From Paenalkalicoccus suaedae (GTDB lineage: Bacteria > Bacillota > Bacilli > Bacillales > Salisediminibacteriaceae), in contig NZ_CP041372.2 in NCBI RefSeq assembly GCF_006965545.2, forward strand, positions 2,852,001 to 2,916,000: 64,000 nt of DNA, given 5' to 3'. Below are positions 39,723-48,918 of this stretch, piece after piece (positions within the stretch are counted from its first letter, which is position 1; the number at the start of each line of letters is the position of its first letter). Both the position numbers and the translations under genes were made by a program. The notes beneath the pieces are model-generated. The model worked only from the letters and a program-made list of their open reading frames with translations, did not search any database and was not told the DNA's origin.

Positions 39723-41213
39723 TTAAGATTGATCAAGGATTGTTTGGATTGCTTCTTGGCGTTGCAGGTCGTTTGCTTCGTCTTGCACTGCTTCTAAGAG
39801 GCGTTCCTGTAGCTTCTCGGCTGTCTCGGCATCGAGCTCGCCGTTTGCCGTGATGCCTTCTTGCTCTTGGAAGGAGCGGACTGCGGCTTCCGTCTCTTCG
39901 TCGAAGTAGCCGTCGTCGCGTCCTGGGTCAAAGCCTACACCTTCAAGCATAAGCTGCGCTTGGCGAATGCGATCATCATTCATATCAAGCGTGAGCGCGC
40001 CCTCGATTTCAATTGGTGATACATAGAAAAATTCGGGCTGATCCACTTCAATAGTTGGCTCTACGCCTACTTCATTAATATCGTTGCCGTCAGAAGTTAA
40101 CCAGCGGAATAGCGTCAGTTTGAGCTGACTGCCGTCACCTAGCTGAAGCGTCTGCTGCACGGTACCTTTGCCGAAGGTCGTGTTACCAACGACATCGTAG
40201 TCGCCAGCTTCAATGAGTGCTGCTGCTAAAATTTCTGAAGCAGACGCACTTCCTTCGTCAATTAAGCCGACAATAGGATAATCCTTTGGCTCTTCCAATG
40301 TGGAGATATGACGCATGCGCTCTCCATCACGATCTTCAATTTGCACAACTGGCTCGCCGCCAGGAATAATTAAGTTACCAATATCCTCAACGCTCTGGAG
40401 GAAACCACCTGGATTTCCGCGAACATCGAGAATTAATCCATCGATACCTTGTTCTTCTAATTCAGCAAGCTCTTCTTCAAAGCGCGCTGCTGTATTTTCT
40501 GAAAAAGAACGAAGCTCTAGAATTCCAATATTTTTGCCGTCCTGCTCCACGATATCACCGTAAACAGTCTCGATTGGAATCTCGTCGCGCACGACGTCAA
40601 TGGATAATAGCTCACTCGCCCCTGGTCGATCAATCGTTAGAGTAACAGTCGTGCCCTTCTCACCGCGAATTTTAAGAACTGCTTCGTAAAGAGATAGCCC
40701 TTCTATATCTTCGCCATCGATCTCAAGGACCTGGTCGTTCGGTCGAAGTCCAGCCTGCTCAGCAGGTGAATCTCGGAACGGCGCTACGATGGTCACGCGG
40801 TTGTCTGTCATGCTTACCTCTGCTCCGATCCCCTCAAATGAGGACTCAAGTGAGCTCATGAATTCCTCTGCGGTAGAGGGATCCATGTAAACGGAATAAG
40901 GATCTTCTAATGTTTCGAGCATGCCTGAAATAGCACCCTCGATTAATGTTTGATCGTCTACGTCATTGACGTAAGAATCTTGAATCGTGCGGAAGGTTTG
41001 TTCGATTTTATCGAAAGTCACTTCCGATGACACATCTTCATTTGTTGACTGGTCCTCAGCTGATGGCTCCTGGTCACCCTGGACCGCTACTTGATCTACT
41101 GGTTGCTGCGCCGTTTCGTTATCCTGGAATAACGTCATCGCGGCAAACATCCCACCGGCTCCAAGCAATACTGCTAGTAACACGAGCACTGGCAGGAAGA
41201 TGTTATTTTTCAT
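39723..41213 (-). CDS. ctpB: Carboxy-terminal processing serine protease CtpB (S41)
   Basis: The 496-residue protein has an N-terminal membrane anchor (residues about 5-30), an acidic linker, a PDZ domain (GIGAEVSMTDNRV to GLRPNDQVLEIDG), a tail-specific protease domain with Ser324 (GSASASE) and Lys349 (FGKG), and a C-terminal peptidoglycan-binding-1 domain (about 410-485). B. subtilis CtpB cleaves SpoIVFA during sporulation. Spacing of Ser and Lys is 25, as in Tsp proteases. It precedes the M23/ftsXE group in the same direction. Confidence 0.93.
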   Translation of the reverse strand: MKNNIFLPVLVLLAVLLGAGGMFAAMTLFQDNETAQQPVDQVAVQGDQEPSAEDQSTNEDVSSEVTFDKIEQTFRTIQDSYVNDVDDQTLIEGAISGMLETLEDPYSVYMDPSTAEEFMSSLESSFEGIGAEVSMTDNRVTIVAPFRDSPAEQAGLRPNDQVLEIDGEDIEGLSLYEAVLKIRGEKGTTVTLTIDRPGASELLSIDVVRDEIPIETVYGDIVEQDGKNIGILELRSFSENTAARFEEELAELEEQGIDGLILDVRGNPGGFLQSVEDIGNLIIPGGEPVVQIEDRDGERMRHISTLEEPKDYPIVGLIDEGSASASEILAAALIEAGDYDVVGNTTFGKGTVQQTLQLGDGSQLKLTLFRWLTSDGNDINEVGVEPTIEVDQPEFFYVSPIEIEGALTLDMNDDRIRQAQLMLEGVGFDPGRDDGYFDEETEAAVRSFQEQEGITANGELDAETAEKLQERLLEAVQDEANDLQRQEAIQTILDQS

Positions 41214-41419
41214 CTGACCACCTCATTTAATCTCCCCCACTGTTAAGACTACTCTTATCATAACAAACTTCCCCTAATGTAGGAAAGTAACTACGGTTTT
41301 TCCGTATATCCTCTCCATCATAGCATCTCTAAAGCTTTAGAAAATATGAATAATTGTTGAAAATAGTGGGAGGAGTTTAGATAGGTGTTTTTTCTTTGTA
41401 GAAGGAATGGTTACTTGTT

Positions 41420-41885
41420 CACGCGATTACCCCTGACTTTCACGCAATCAGACTTTTAACTTGCGCATTTATCCCTTCAACTTGCGCGGTTTTTTTGTAC
41501 TTACGCAGTTTGACCTCTTTCTCGCGCGGTTCACCATGATTTTCGCGCGGTTGTGCCTGCAACTTGCGCGGTTCGATCCTCAACTTGCGCGGTTTTTTTG
41601 TACTTACGCAGTTCGACCTCTTTCTTGCGCGATTCACCCTGACTTTCGCGCGGTTGGACTTTCAACTTACGCATTTACCCCTTCAACTTGCGCGGTTTTT
41701 TTGTACTTACGCAGTTTGACCTCTTTCTCGCGCGGTTCATCATGATTTTCGCGCGGTTGCGCCTTCAACTTGCGCAGTTCGACCCTCAACTTGCGCGATT
41801 TTTTTTGTACTTACGCAGTTCGACCTCTTTCTCGCGCGATCCACCCTGATTTTCGCGCAGTTGCGCCTTCAACTTGCGCAGTCGA
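41420..41885. repeat. Phased array 6: about 23 TTGCGCGG-type words at 20-21 bp, with 103-bp super-repeats
   Basis: Cores (ACGCG, TGCGC, CGCGC, ACGCA) begin at 41421, 41442, 41462, 41483, 41503, 41523, 41544, 41565, 41586, 41606 and so on to about 41885, all steps 20 or 21. CTTGCGCGGTTTTTTT recurs at about 41481, 41584, 41687 and 41789, a 103-bp period of five sub-units. No ribosome site precedes any open frame. The other intergenic parts (41214-41419 and 41886-42055) hold nothing recognised apart from the upstream region of ctpB. Confidence 0.88.
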
Positions 41886-42055
41886 TGCTCCCTTTCCATC
41901 GGCACCAATTATTTAAATTGATTAACTACTAACAAATCCAATAACCTACTTGAACAAACTGCTAGCCAACCAAACCTCCCCCTCAATAAGCCTTAGCTAC
42001 ATTTACAACACAATTGCTATATGCTAATAAACACTTAGCATTATTTTCCCAAACA

Positions 42056-42088
42056 ATAAAAAACAGAAGCGCATCCTATACGCTTCTG
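42056..42088 (-). terminator. Terminator of the ftsE-ftsX-M23 operon
   Basis: On the minus strand CAGAAGCG, a 9-base loop, CGCTTCTG and TTTTTT, eight bases after the M23 gene stop. Confidence 0.92.
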
Positions 42089-42096
42089 CCTAATCA

Positions 42097-43527
42097 TTAT
42101 GGTAAATATCTTGCTGGGTTAACAGCTGATGAGCTACCACTATATCCACCTGGATGTACTTCGAAGTGCAAGTGTACGCCAGTTGATACGCCGGTTGTAC
42201 CCATTGTTGCGATTACTTGTCCGCGGCTAACTCGCTGTCCAACAGATACGTTGGAGGATGCTAAGTGAGCATATAAGGTAGTAATCGTTTGGCCATTTAC
42301 GTTATGAGTCACCATAAGTGTGTTCCCGTAACCATTCATGTATCCAGAGTAACTAACTGTACCAGCCTCAGCTGAGTAAATATTTAATCCACCATCTGCA
42401 CCGTAATCAATTCCTCGGTGTGGTCGAACCGTACCATGGACTGGGTGTAAACGATTCATATCATACGGAGACGTAATACGTCCATCTGATGGTCGTGCTA
42501 ATGTAGTTGATGAAGACGGCGCAGATGCTGCAGATTCAGCTGAACTGCTGCCCGATGAGCTTGATGAACTAGAAGAACTCGATGAACCAGACGACGAGCT
42601 TTGCTCGCTTGCTCGCTGCGATGCCGCTCGTTCTTCAGCCGCGCGCTCTTCCGCTGCGCGTTGCTCATCAGCCTGACGTTGTGCTTCGGCTTCGCGAGCA
42701 CGGCGTTCCTCTTCTTCACGCTGACGACGCTCTTCCTCTAATCGACGTTGCTCTTCTTCCCAAGCAGCTAATTCACTCTTCGCTGCTTGTTCTTGTGCTG
42801 CTAAGAGTTGTTGTTCTTCGTCTAAAGTTAGTAGATAATCTTCGAGGTCAACCCCCTGTGCTTCCAACTCTCCTAACAAGCTATCTTTAGAAGAAAGCTC
42901 TGATTGTAACTGCGCTTGTAAGTTTTCTAAATCTTCACGCTGTGATTCTAAATCAGCTAACTGTGATTCTAGATCTGCTGTCGCATTTTCTAACGCTTCC
43001 ATATCAGCTACGTGCTCATCTAGGATGGCACGGTCTTGAGAAGCAATGTTGTTTAAAGCGGAGATACGGTTTAGTAAGTCTCCAAAGCTTTCCGCTCCAA
43101 GAATAACTTCTAGGTAGCTAATTGCTCCCCCACTTTGGTGCATCGAGCGAACGCGGTCCTTTAAAAGAGCATCGCGCTCTGCAATTCGTTCCTCTAAAAT
43201 AACGATCTCGTCGCGTAGTTCTTCTACGCGAGTATTGGTTTCATCAATTTCTTGCTCCTTGTCAGCAATGTTTTGTGATGTTGTAGCCATTTGCTGATCA
43301 AGCTCTTGGATTTCAGCTTGGACAACGGATACTTCACGTTGCACTTCTCCAAGCTCACTTTCTGTTTGACTCGATTGACGATTTGTCTCTTCTTGTTGCT
43401 GTTGAAATTGTTGAATTCTGTTCTCTAGTTCTTGTCCCGTATTGGCTGATGCTGTAAGCGCACCTGCTGGCAGTAACGTTGCCAGTAGCACCACTGCAAG
43501 AATTGACACCATTATTCGACGAAGCAC
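42097..43527 (-). CDS. Murein hydrolase activator/M23 peptidase with coiled coil (EnvC-like)
   Basis: The 476-residue protein has a signal peptide (SILAVVLLATLLPAG), a long coiled coil (about residues 30-270), a Ser-rich linker and a C-terminal LytM/M23 domain with RPHRGIDYGAD (Zn ligands His and Asp) and HLHFEVHPGG. The active-site residues are present, so it may itself cut peptidoglycan. The start is GTG with AGGGGGG six bases upstream. Its place right after ftsX, with the same coiled-coil layout as EnvC and CwlO, suggests FtsEX-controlled activity; that link is inference. Confidence 0.85.
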   Translation of the reverse strand: MLRRIMVSILAVVLLATLLPAGALTASANTGQELENRIQQFQQQQEETNRQSSQTESELGEVQREVSVVQAEIQELDQQMATTSQNIADKEQEIDETNTRVEELRDEIVILEERIAERDALLKDRVRSMHQSGGAISYLEVILGAESFGDLLNRISALNNIASQDRAILDEHVADMEALENATADLESQLADLESQREDLENLQAQLQSELSSKDSLLGELEAQGVDLEDYLLTLDEEQQLLAAQEQAAKSELAAWEEEQRRLEEERRQREEEERRAREAEAQRQADEQRAAEERAAEERAASQRASEQSSSSGSSSSSSSSSSSGSSSAESAASAPSSSTTLARPSDGRITSPYDMNRLHPVHGTVRPHRGIDYGADGGLNIYSAEAGTVSYSGYMNGYGNTLMVTHNVNGQTITTLYAHLASSNVSVGQRVSRGQVIATMGTTGVSTGVHLHFEVHPGGYSGSSSAVNPARYLP

Positions 43528-43605
43528 ATGGAACCCCCCTCAATTTTTTCTCATTTCCCGGGAAATAAGATTCATAGACTGCGATTTTTGTTACAACTAA
43601 GCTAC

Positions 43606-44499
43606 TTATACTTGCAAGAATTTACGAACGCTCATAATACTTCCCCATACTCCAACGATCGCACCAATGCCGATTAACAATATTCCTGTTTGAAACACGA
43701 GTGGATACGCTGGCAGAAATTCGAAGAAATCGAGATTCGCGCTTTGACCAACTGTTTCATAAAATTGTCTGTAGCCGTACGATAGCAAGGCTATTGGAAT
43801 CAGTGATCCGATAACCCCTAGCATGAGTCCCTCTACAAAGAACGGCCATCTAATAAAACCGTTCGTTGCTCCAACTAGCTTCATGATCTGTATTTCCGTT
43901 TTCCTTGCCACAATCGTTAATTTGATCGTATTGGCAATTAAAAAGATTGCTGTAAATAATAGTCCAACAATAAGCACCGCACCGATAATTCGTACAAGGT
44001 CTGTTGCCGCAAACAACCGGTCTAACAGGTCGTTTGCAATACTAACGTCTTCGATGCTTGCTAAGGACTCAATTTCTGTCGCTAAAAATTCTGTTTGCGC
44101 TGGATCGATCGCATGCACAACAAATTCGTCATTTAATGGATTTTCGTCCCGTAAATTAACGAATGAGCCCCCCTGATCTCCAAGACTCTCAATGATAGAT
44201 TCAAGTCCCTCTTCTTTAGGAATAAATAGAACAGATTCTGTCCGAGGCAATGCTGCGATCTCCGCCTCTAGCGTGTCGATTTGCTCCTGCTCAGCCGCGC
44301 GATCAATAAACACGCGAATTTGCACATCATCCTCTAAGCTTGATGCAAAGCTATTGATGTTCATGATGATAAGGAGGAACGTTCCGACGACTAGTAGCAT
44401 GATCGTAACCGCGCTTAATGACGCAAATGTCATCCAGCCGTTACGAAATAAATTCTTTGATCCTTCTTTTATGTGACGGTTGAGTGTTCTAGCTTTCAT
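43606..44499 (-). CDS. ftsX: Cell-division ABC transporter permease FtsX
   Basis: The 297-residue protein has an N-terminal transmembrane segment (SAVTIMLLVVGTFLLII), a large extracellular loop (about residues 60-165) and three further membrane segments, the FtsX layout. With FtsE it transmits ATP hydrolysis across the membrane to activate peptidoglycan hydrolases. I chose ATG at 44499 because GGAGG lies eight bases upstream and the length matches the family; it overlaps ftsE by 11 bases. Confidence 0.96.
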   Translation of the reverse strand: MKARTLNRHIKEGSKNLFRNGWMTFASLSAVTIMLLVVGTFLLIIMNINSFASSLEDDVQIRVFIDRAAEQEQIDTLEAEIAALPRTESVLFIPKEEGLESIIESLGDQGGSFVNLRDENPLNDEFVVHAIDPAQTEFLATEIESLASIEDVSIANDLLDRLFAATDLVRIIGAVLIVGLLFTAIFLIANTIKLTIVARKTEIQIMKLVGATNGFIRWPFFVEGLMLGVIGSLIPIALLSYGYRQFYETVGQSANLDFFEFLPAYPLVFQTGILLIGIGAIVGVWGSIMSVRKFLQV

Positions 44500-45175
44500 A
44501 GCCATACCCTCCCCGAACTTCGTCTCGGGAAATGCGACCGCCATCGATTGCAATAACTCGCTTACGCATATTGTTGACGATGTCACGATTGTGCGTGGCC
44601 ATCACGACTGTTGTACCACGCTCATTGATCTCTTCAAGAATATGCATAATCTCCCACGATGTATCTGGATCAAGGTTACCCGTAGGCTCATCAGCAATAA
44701 GAACGCTAGGATTATTTACGATTGCCCGCGCAATAGCAACACGCTGCTGTTCTCCACCTGATAGCTCATGTGGCATAAAGCGTGCTTTATTTTTGAGGCG
44801 AACGATATCTAGCACATTCATTACTCGCTTTTTAATATTCGCGCTTTTCTCTTCGATTACCTCTAACGCAAACGCAACATTCTCGTAAACTGTTAATGAA
44901 GGTAATAGCTTAAAGTCTTGGAAAACGACTCCGATCTTACGGCGTAAGTATGGAATATTTTTTTCCTTCATCGTCGCAAGCTTCGTCCCATCAATCGTAA
45001 TGATACCGCGAGTTGGTTTTTCTTCGCGATACATCATTTTGATAAAGGTTGATTTACCCGCGCCGCTTGTCCCCACCACGTAAACAAACTCTCCCTTTTT
45101 TATATATATAGAGATCCCGTTTATCGCCATGACACCGTTTGGATACGTCTTCCAAACATCTTGCATTTCGATCAA
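44489..45175 (-). CDS. ftsE: Cell-division ABC transporter ATPase FtsE
   Basis: The 228-residue ATPase has Walker A GTSGAGKST, signature LSGGEQQR and Walker B VLIADEPTG. The TTG start at 45175 gives MIEMQDVWKTYP, matching the B. subtilis N-terminus and length, and AGGAAG lies seven bases upstream. A GTG three codons earlier touches the ribosome site and is less likely. Partner of FtsX. Confidence 0.96.
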   Translation of the reverse strand: MIEMQDVWKTYPNGVMAINGISIYIKKGEFVYVVGTSGAGKSTFIKMMYREEKPTRGIITIDGTKLATMKEKNIPYLRRKIGVVFQDFKLLPSLTVYENVAFALEVIEEKSANIKKRVMNVLDIVRLKNKARFMPHELSGGEQQRVAIARAIVNNPSVLIADEPTGNLDPDTSWEIMHILEEINERGTTVVMATHNRDIVNNMRKRVIAIDGGRISRDEVRGGYGYES

Positions 45176-45484
45176 ACTAATCACTTCCTAGATTCATTGT
45201 CCCATCTTTGCTTAAGAAAATAGAGCCACAGCAAAGAATTGTGTCAATATTTGTCGAACAAAATGCCATTCCTAGGTCTTCCTTTTCGTCCGCCATGACA
45301 TTATATCACGTAACGAGTCGAAAAGAATCGATTTTAAATTTACAATTATGTTTCAAATGTGTATCAAGAAGAAAGCCTTGCAACGCTTGAGCCAAGAGGT
45401 GATTTGGGATTAAATTCGAGGAAAATATAGGTCGGTTTGTGTCAGTTCGTATACTTGTAATAGCTATAAACCTTCTTTAACAAC
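45176..45484. other. Intergenic region between cccB and ftsE
   Basis: About 300 bases upstream of ftsE that must hold its promoter. I saw no convincing -35/-10 pair, no repeat of the A/B or C families and no open frame with a ribosome site. Confidence 0.5.
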
Positions 45485-45514
45485 AAAAAAAGCACCATCC
45501 AAAAGGACAGCACT
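45485..45514 (-). terminator. Terminator of cccB
   Basis: On the minus strand AGTGCTGTCC and GGATGGTGCT pair (four G-T pairs) and are followed by T7, 16 bases after the cccB stop. Confidence 0.75.
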
Positions 45515-45529
45515 TCTCTCTATTAAGTA

Positions 45530-45907
45530 TTATTGCTCAGATACCCAAGCTGCAACATCCTCAGCGTCAGATCCTGTAACTAGGTCTGCTGGCATGCCAC
45601 CAGGACCATTTTGAATTGCTGCTAAAACAGCGTCAAAGTCGTAGCCTTCTAAAGCTGGACCAGCTCCACCTTCAAGCTCGCCACCGTGACAAGATGCACA
45701 GTTACCGACATAAAGTTCTTCGCCGTTAGCAAGATCATACTCGCCGCCTTCGTTAGCTGCCTCATTGTTCATGTTCTCTTCCATGTTAGCACCATTGTTG
45801 TTCATCCCGTCGTTTGCTGGATCATTAGCGGGTGCGTTGTTGTCGCCGCCTCCACACGCTGCTAATAATAGCGAGCTTGCAAACACGATTCCGATTACCT
45901 TTTTCAT
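45530..45907 (-). CDS. cccB: Cytochrome c-551, lipoprotein type
   Basis: The 125-residue protein has a lipobox LAAC (Cys18), an Asn/Glu-rich linker, the haem-attachment motif Cys70-Ala-Ser-Cys73-His74 and an axial Met105 in NGPGGMP. It carries electrons on the outer face of the membrane. The linker is rich in Asn and acidic residues. AGGAGG precedes the ATG. Next to ftsE as in B. subtilis. Confidence 0.95.
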   Translation of the reverse strand: MKKVIGIVFASSLLLAACGGGDNNAPANDPANDGMNNNGANMEENMNNEAANEGGEYDLANGEELYVGNCASCHGGELEGGAGPALEGYDFDAVLAAIQNGPGGMPADLVTGSDAEDVAAWVSEQ

Positions 45908-45975
45908 GTAATTCCCTCCTAGTACGATGAATTGGTTGGCAGGATTTTCAAACTACCTACTTCATTATAACCGAT

Positions 45976-46872
45976 TTACTTCGCTTTGAAACCTTCTCCG
46001 AGCACCTCTGATGTGTCACTTACGATCACAAATGCATGCGGGTCAATGGTTTGTACTAATTGTTTCAATTTTGTGACCTCATTTCTCCCCACGACGCACA
46101 TCAACACTGGCTGGTCATGATTTGTATAGCCGCCGAAGCCTGCAAGCTTCGTCACTCCTCGATCCACCTTCGTAAGCAGCCCCTGCTTTACCTCCTCCTC
46201 ATACTTGGAGATAATGATGACCATCTTCGAATACCCAAAGCCAACTTGAACAATATCAATCGTTTTACCGGTTGTGAAAAGCGCGATGAGCGCATATAGC
46301 GCGAATTCAAGTCCAAATATAAATGCAGAAGATACAACGACAAGTCCATCAATAACAAAGACGCAGGCACCTAATGATAATCCGGCATATTTGTTAATAA
46401 TCTGCGCGGCAAGGTCTGTTCCTCCTGTTGAAGAATTCGAGCGGAAGACAAATCCAAGTCCAACACCAACGCCCACTCCACCAACAATCGCCGCCAACAG
46501 CGGATCCGTCGTAGCCGGCGGCACATCTCGTGTGACATAGACGATAAATGGAAGAAACAATGTCCCTGCAAGGGTCTTCGACCCATAAAGGATACTACCC
46601 CTCAAGCTACCACCGAGTAGTAAGATACCAGCTACAAATAAAGGAATATTAAAGGCCCACTGCGTAAAGGCTGGCTCAAATCCGAACAAGGTAACAAACA
46701 AGGTAGAAATACCGGAGACACCGCCGGATGCAATCTGGTTGGGAAGTAAAAACGTATTAAAAACAAGGGCAACGATCGCAGACCCTGCTAAAACTGTTAT
46801 AAAATCTAGAAGGACGCGACGAACTGGTGTATGTACCTCCGCTTTGTTCCTTCTTCTAGCTTGCTTTTTCAT
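45976..46872 (-). CDS. YitT/YvjA-family membrane protein (DUF2179)
   Basis: The 298-residue protein has five hydrophobic segments (for example FITVLAGSAIVALVF) and a C-terminal cytosolic DUF2179 domain (KMVIIISKYEEEVKQG to IVSDTSEVLGEGF). Members are often annotated as YitT family; the function is not known. I chose ATG at 46872 with AAAGGAG seven bases upstream. It precedes cccB on the same strand, a neighbourhood like that of B. subtilis yvjA, but I do not assign the symbol. Confidence 0.85.
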   Translation of the reverse strand: MKKQARRRNKAEVHTPVRRVLLDFITVLAGSAIVALVFNTFLLPNQIASGGVSGISTLFVTLFGFEPAFTQWAFNIPLFVAGILLLGGSLRGSILYGSKTLAGTLFLPFIVYVTRDVPPATTDPLLAAIVGGVGVGVGLGFVFRSNSSTGGTDLAAQIINKYAGLSLGACVFVIDGLVVVSSAFIFGLEFALYALIALFTTGKTIDIVQVGFGYSKMVIIISKYEEEVKQGLLTKVDRGVTKLAGFGGYTNHDQPVLMCVVGRNEVTKLKQLVQTIDPHAFVIVSDTSEVLGEGFKAK

Positions 46873-47158
46873 CCAAGTGCTCCTTTCTCTATGTAAAAAT
46901 ATGATAAAATCCTTCGATAGTATAGCACTGGACGAAAGGAGTGTAAACACGATTCAAGTAACGCTTTACTACGTAAACGTGTGTAGGAAAGGCGTTTGTT
47001 TGTGCTTCTTCGACTTTCGTTCGCTCGTCTCGCTTTCCTTTGCGCGTCCTGCCCCCTTGTTTGTTCCTCCTTCTGCCCTCTTTGCGCCTGCTGGCACTTC
47101 ATTCACTCTTTCCCTTTCATTCAAAATCTCCGTTAATAAGTTCCACTTATCTGTGAAA

Positions 47159-47252
47159 TTTGCACAACACCCTCTATTTTTTGCACAAACCCTTTTCATT
47201 TTGTCACCACTATCGATTAATTTGTCACCAAACCTCCGCTATTTTGTACAAC
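47159..47252. repeat. Phased array 7: five TTTGYRCMA-type words
   Basis: TTTGCACAA, TTTGCACAA, TTTGTCACC, TTTGTCACC and TTTGTACAA begin at 47159, 47180, 47200, 47221 and 47243, steps of 21, 20, 21 and 22. The rest of 46873-47158 is rich in pyrimidine words and shows no gene. Confidence 0.6.
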
Positions 47253-47466
47253 CCTCTAAATCTATCTACAGCACCAATTCTCACTAGAAGTACCGTTCAC
47301 TAAATCACCTCCCTATCAAAATAGAAAGAAGGTAGTTTACATTGTTACCGTAACCGCAGGTGAGCGCACTTGATCTTTACCGTGAACTTGACCTTGAACT
47401 TGACCTTGATCTTAAAAAACTCTCTACCAATAAAGGAAGTTGGTCAAGTTTACTACCATAACCGCA

Positions 47467-47606
47467 GGTGTCCCGTAGCGACAGTTGCGTACTAACAGTG
47501 GTAGCCCTTTCGCGCAGCGAAAATCCTTTCTAGCGGCCATTTGTTTGGCCGCTAGAAAAGCCCGCCAAGCCACCACCGTTAGTTGCAACTGGCGCGCAGG
47601 GACACC
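47467..47606 (-). repeat. C element, copy C2
   Basis: GGTGTCCC at 47467 pairs with GGGACACC at the other end, CAGTTGC with GCAACTG, GTGGT with ACCAC, and CTAGCGGCC with GGCCGCTAG at the tip. CGAAAATCCTTTCT is the shared family core. (Y)TTGAM hexamers such as CTTGACCTTGAACTTGACC flank both sides (47370-47420 and 47615-47655). Confidence 0.75.
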
Positions 47607-47668
47607 GGAGGTGACCGCACTTGACCTTGAGCTTGAACTTGATCTTAAACTCAACCTCCAAAAAACAC

Positions 47669-47700
47669 AAAAAACGCCGTAGCTACAAACACCACGACGC
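47669..47700 (-). terminator. Terminator of prfB
   Basis: On the minus strand CGTCGTGG pairs with CTACGGCG (two G-T pairs), followed by TTTTTTG, 16 bases after the stop. Confidence 0.8.
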
Positions 47701-47715
47701 CCCAAAAACCTCTAT

Positions 47716-48817
47716 TTAATTAACCTGCGAACGCAAGAACGCATCCACAAACGGATTCAAATCCCCGTCCATCACTGCCTGCGTGTTCCCAGTTTCCACA
47801 TTCGTACGATGATCCTTTACCATATTATATGGATGGAACACGTACGAACGGATTTGGCTACCCCAGCTAATATCCGACTGCTCGCCACGAATTTCTTCTG
47901 CTTCCTCGCGCTGACGATCCATCTCCTGCTGGAAAAGCTTCGCCTTCAGCATCTTCATCGCCTGCTCGCGGTTTTTAATCTGCGAGCGCTCGGCCTGACA
48001 GCTTACCACTGTATTCGTTGGTACGTGTGTGATACGAACAGCCGAGTCGGTCGTGTTAATGTGCTGTCCGCCCGCTCCACTTGCGCGGTACGTATCAATT
48101 CGTAAATCCTCTGTAGAAACCGTGATCTCAATATTTTCGTCAAGCTCCGGCATGACATCACAGGATACGAAAGACGTATGACGGCGACCTGACGAGTCAA
48201 ACGGCGAAATACGTACGAGACGGTGTACTCCTTTTTCTGCCTTCATATAGCCGTAAGCATTATGCCCGGATAGCTTTAACGTCACACTCTTTACGCCAGC
48301 CTCGTCACCTGGTAGATAATCAAGTGTCTCTACCTTAAAGCCACGCTGCTCAGCAAAGCGCGTATACATACGTAGCAGCATCGACGCCCAGTCCTGCGAC
48401 TCAGTTCCGCCCGCGCCTGGATGCAATTCTAAAATAGCATTATTCGGATCATACGGACCACTTAACAGTAGCTGAAGCTCAAACTTATCGAGCTCTTCAC
48501 GTACGCCCTTTAAGCCACTTACAAGCTCCTCTAACAGATCATCATCGGCCTCTTCTTTCACAAGCTCATAGGATACATCTAAATCCGCATGCCTTGTTTC
48601 TAAACTGCGATACGTATCGACGACTGCCTTCAGCCCATTATTCTCATTAATCACTTTTTGCGCATTCTCTTGGTCGTTCCAAAATGACGGATCCGCCATG
48701 CGATCCTCTAGCTCGGCGATGCGTGTCTCCTTTTCCTCTAAGTCAAAGAGACCCCCTAAACTCATCTAACAACGTAGAGATTTTTTCGAGCTCTTGTCTA
48801 ATTTCTGCCATTTCCAT
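47716..48817 (-). CDS. prfB: Peptide chain release factor 2 (programmed +1 frameshift)
   Basis: Translation starts at ATG 48817 (AAGGAT eight bases upstream), reads 24 codons to CTT, meets an in-frame TGA at 48745-48743, and continues after a +1 shift to the stop at 47716, giving 366 residues. The second frame has the SPF anticodon-like tripeptide ([12 protein letters not shown]) and the GGQ catalytic motif ([13 protein letters not shown]). RF2 ends translation at TGA and TAA. The frameshift is autoregulatory and not damage. A hairpin separates it from secA upstream. Confidence 0.97.
48743..48757 (-). other. RF2 programmed frameshift site
   Basis: The minus strand reads AGGGGG-TCT-CTT-TGA-C. 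A Shine-Dalgarno-like AGGGGG lies three bases before the CTT slip codon and the in-frame TGA is followed by C, the conserved arrangement that favours +1 slippage when RF2 is scarce. Confidence 0.95.
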
Positions 48818-48856
48818 GCTTCATCATCCTTTTTATGAAAATAAAATAGAGTTGCT

Positions 48857-48909
48857 CACACAAGAGGCTGTCCTTGAGGGAATCACTCCACTCTCGGCCA
48901 GCCTTGTGT
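48857..48909 (-). other. Hairpin between secA and prfB
   Basis: ACACAAGGCTGG and a CCAGCCTCTTGTGT-type arm form a long imperfect stem with a loop of about 25 bases. No T-run follows, so it may be an attenuator or a processing site rather than a terminator. Confidence 0.45.
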
Positions 48910-48918
48910 ATACCTCGG

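Noticed and set aside
41420-41885. CRISPR array
   Set aside because: Cores are 6-10 bp and spacers 11-15 bp, there are no 24-37-bp repeats or cas genes, and the same applies to the other arrays.
48743-48817. prfB as a frameshifted pseudogene
   Set aside because: The CTT-TGA-C site with AGGGGG upstream is the normal programmed frameshift of RF2.
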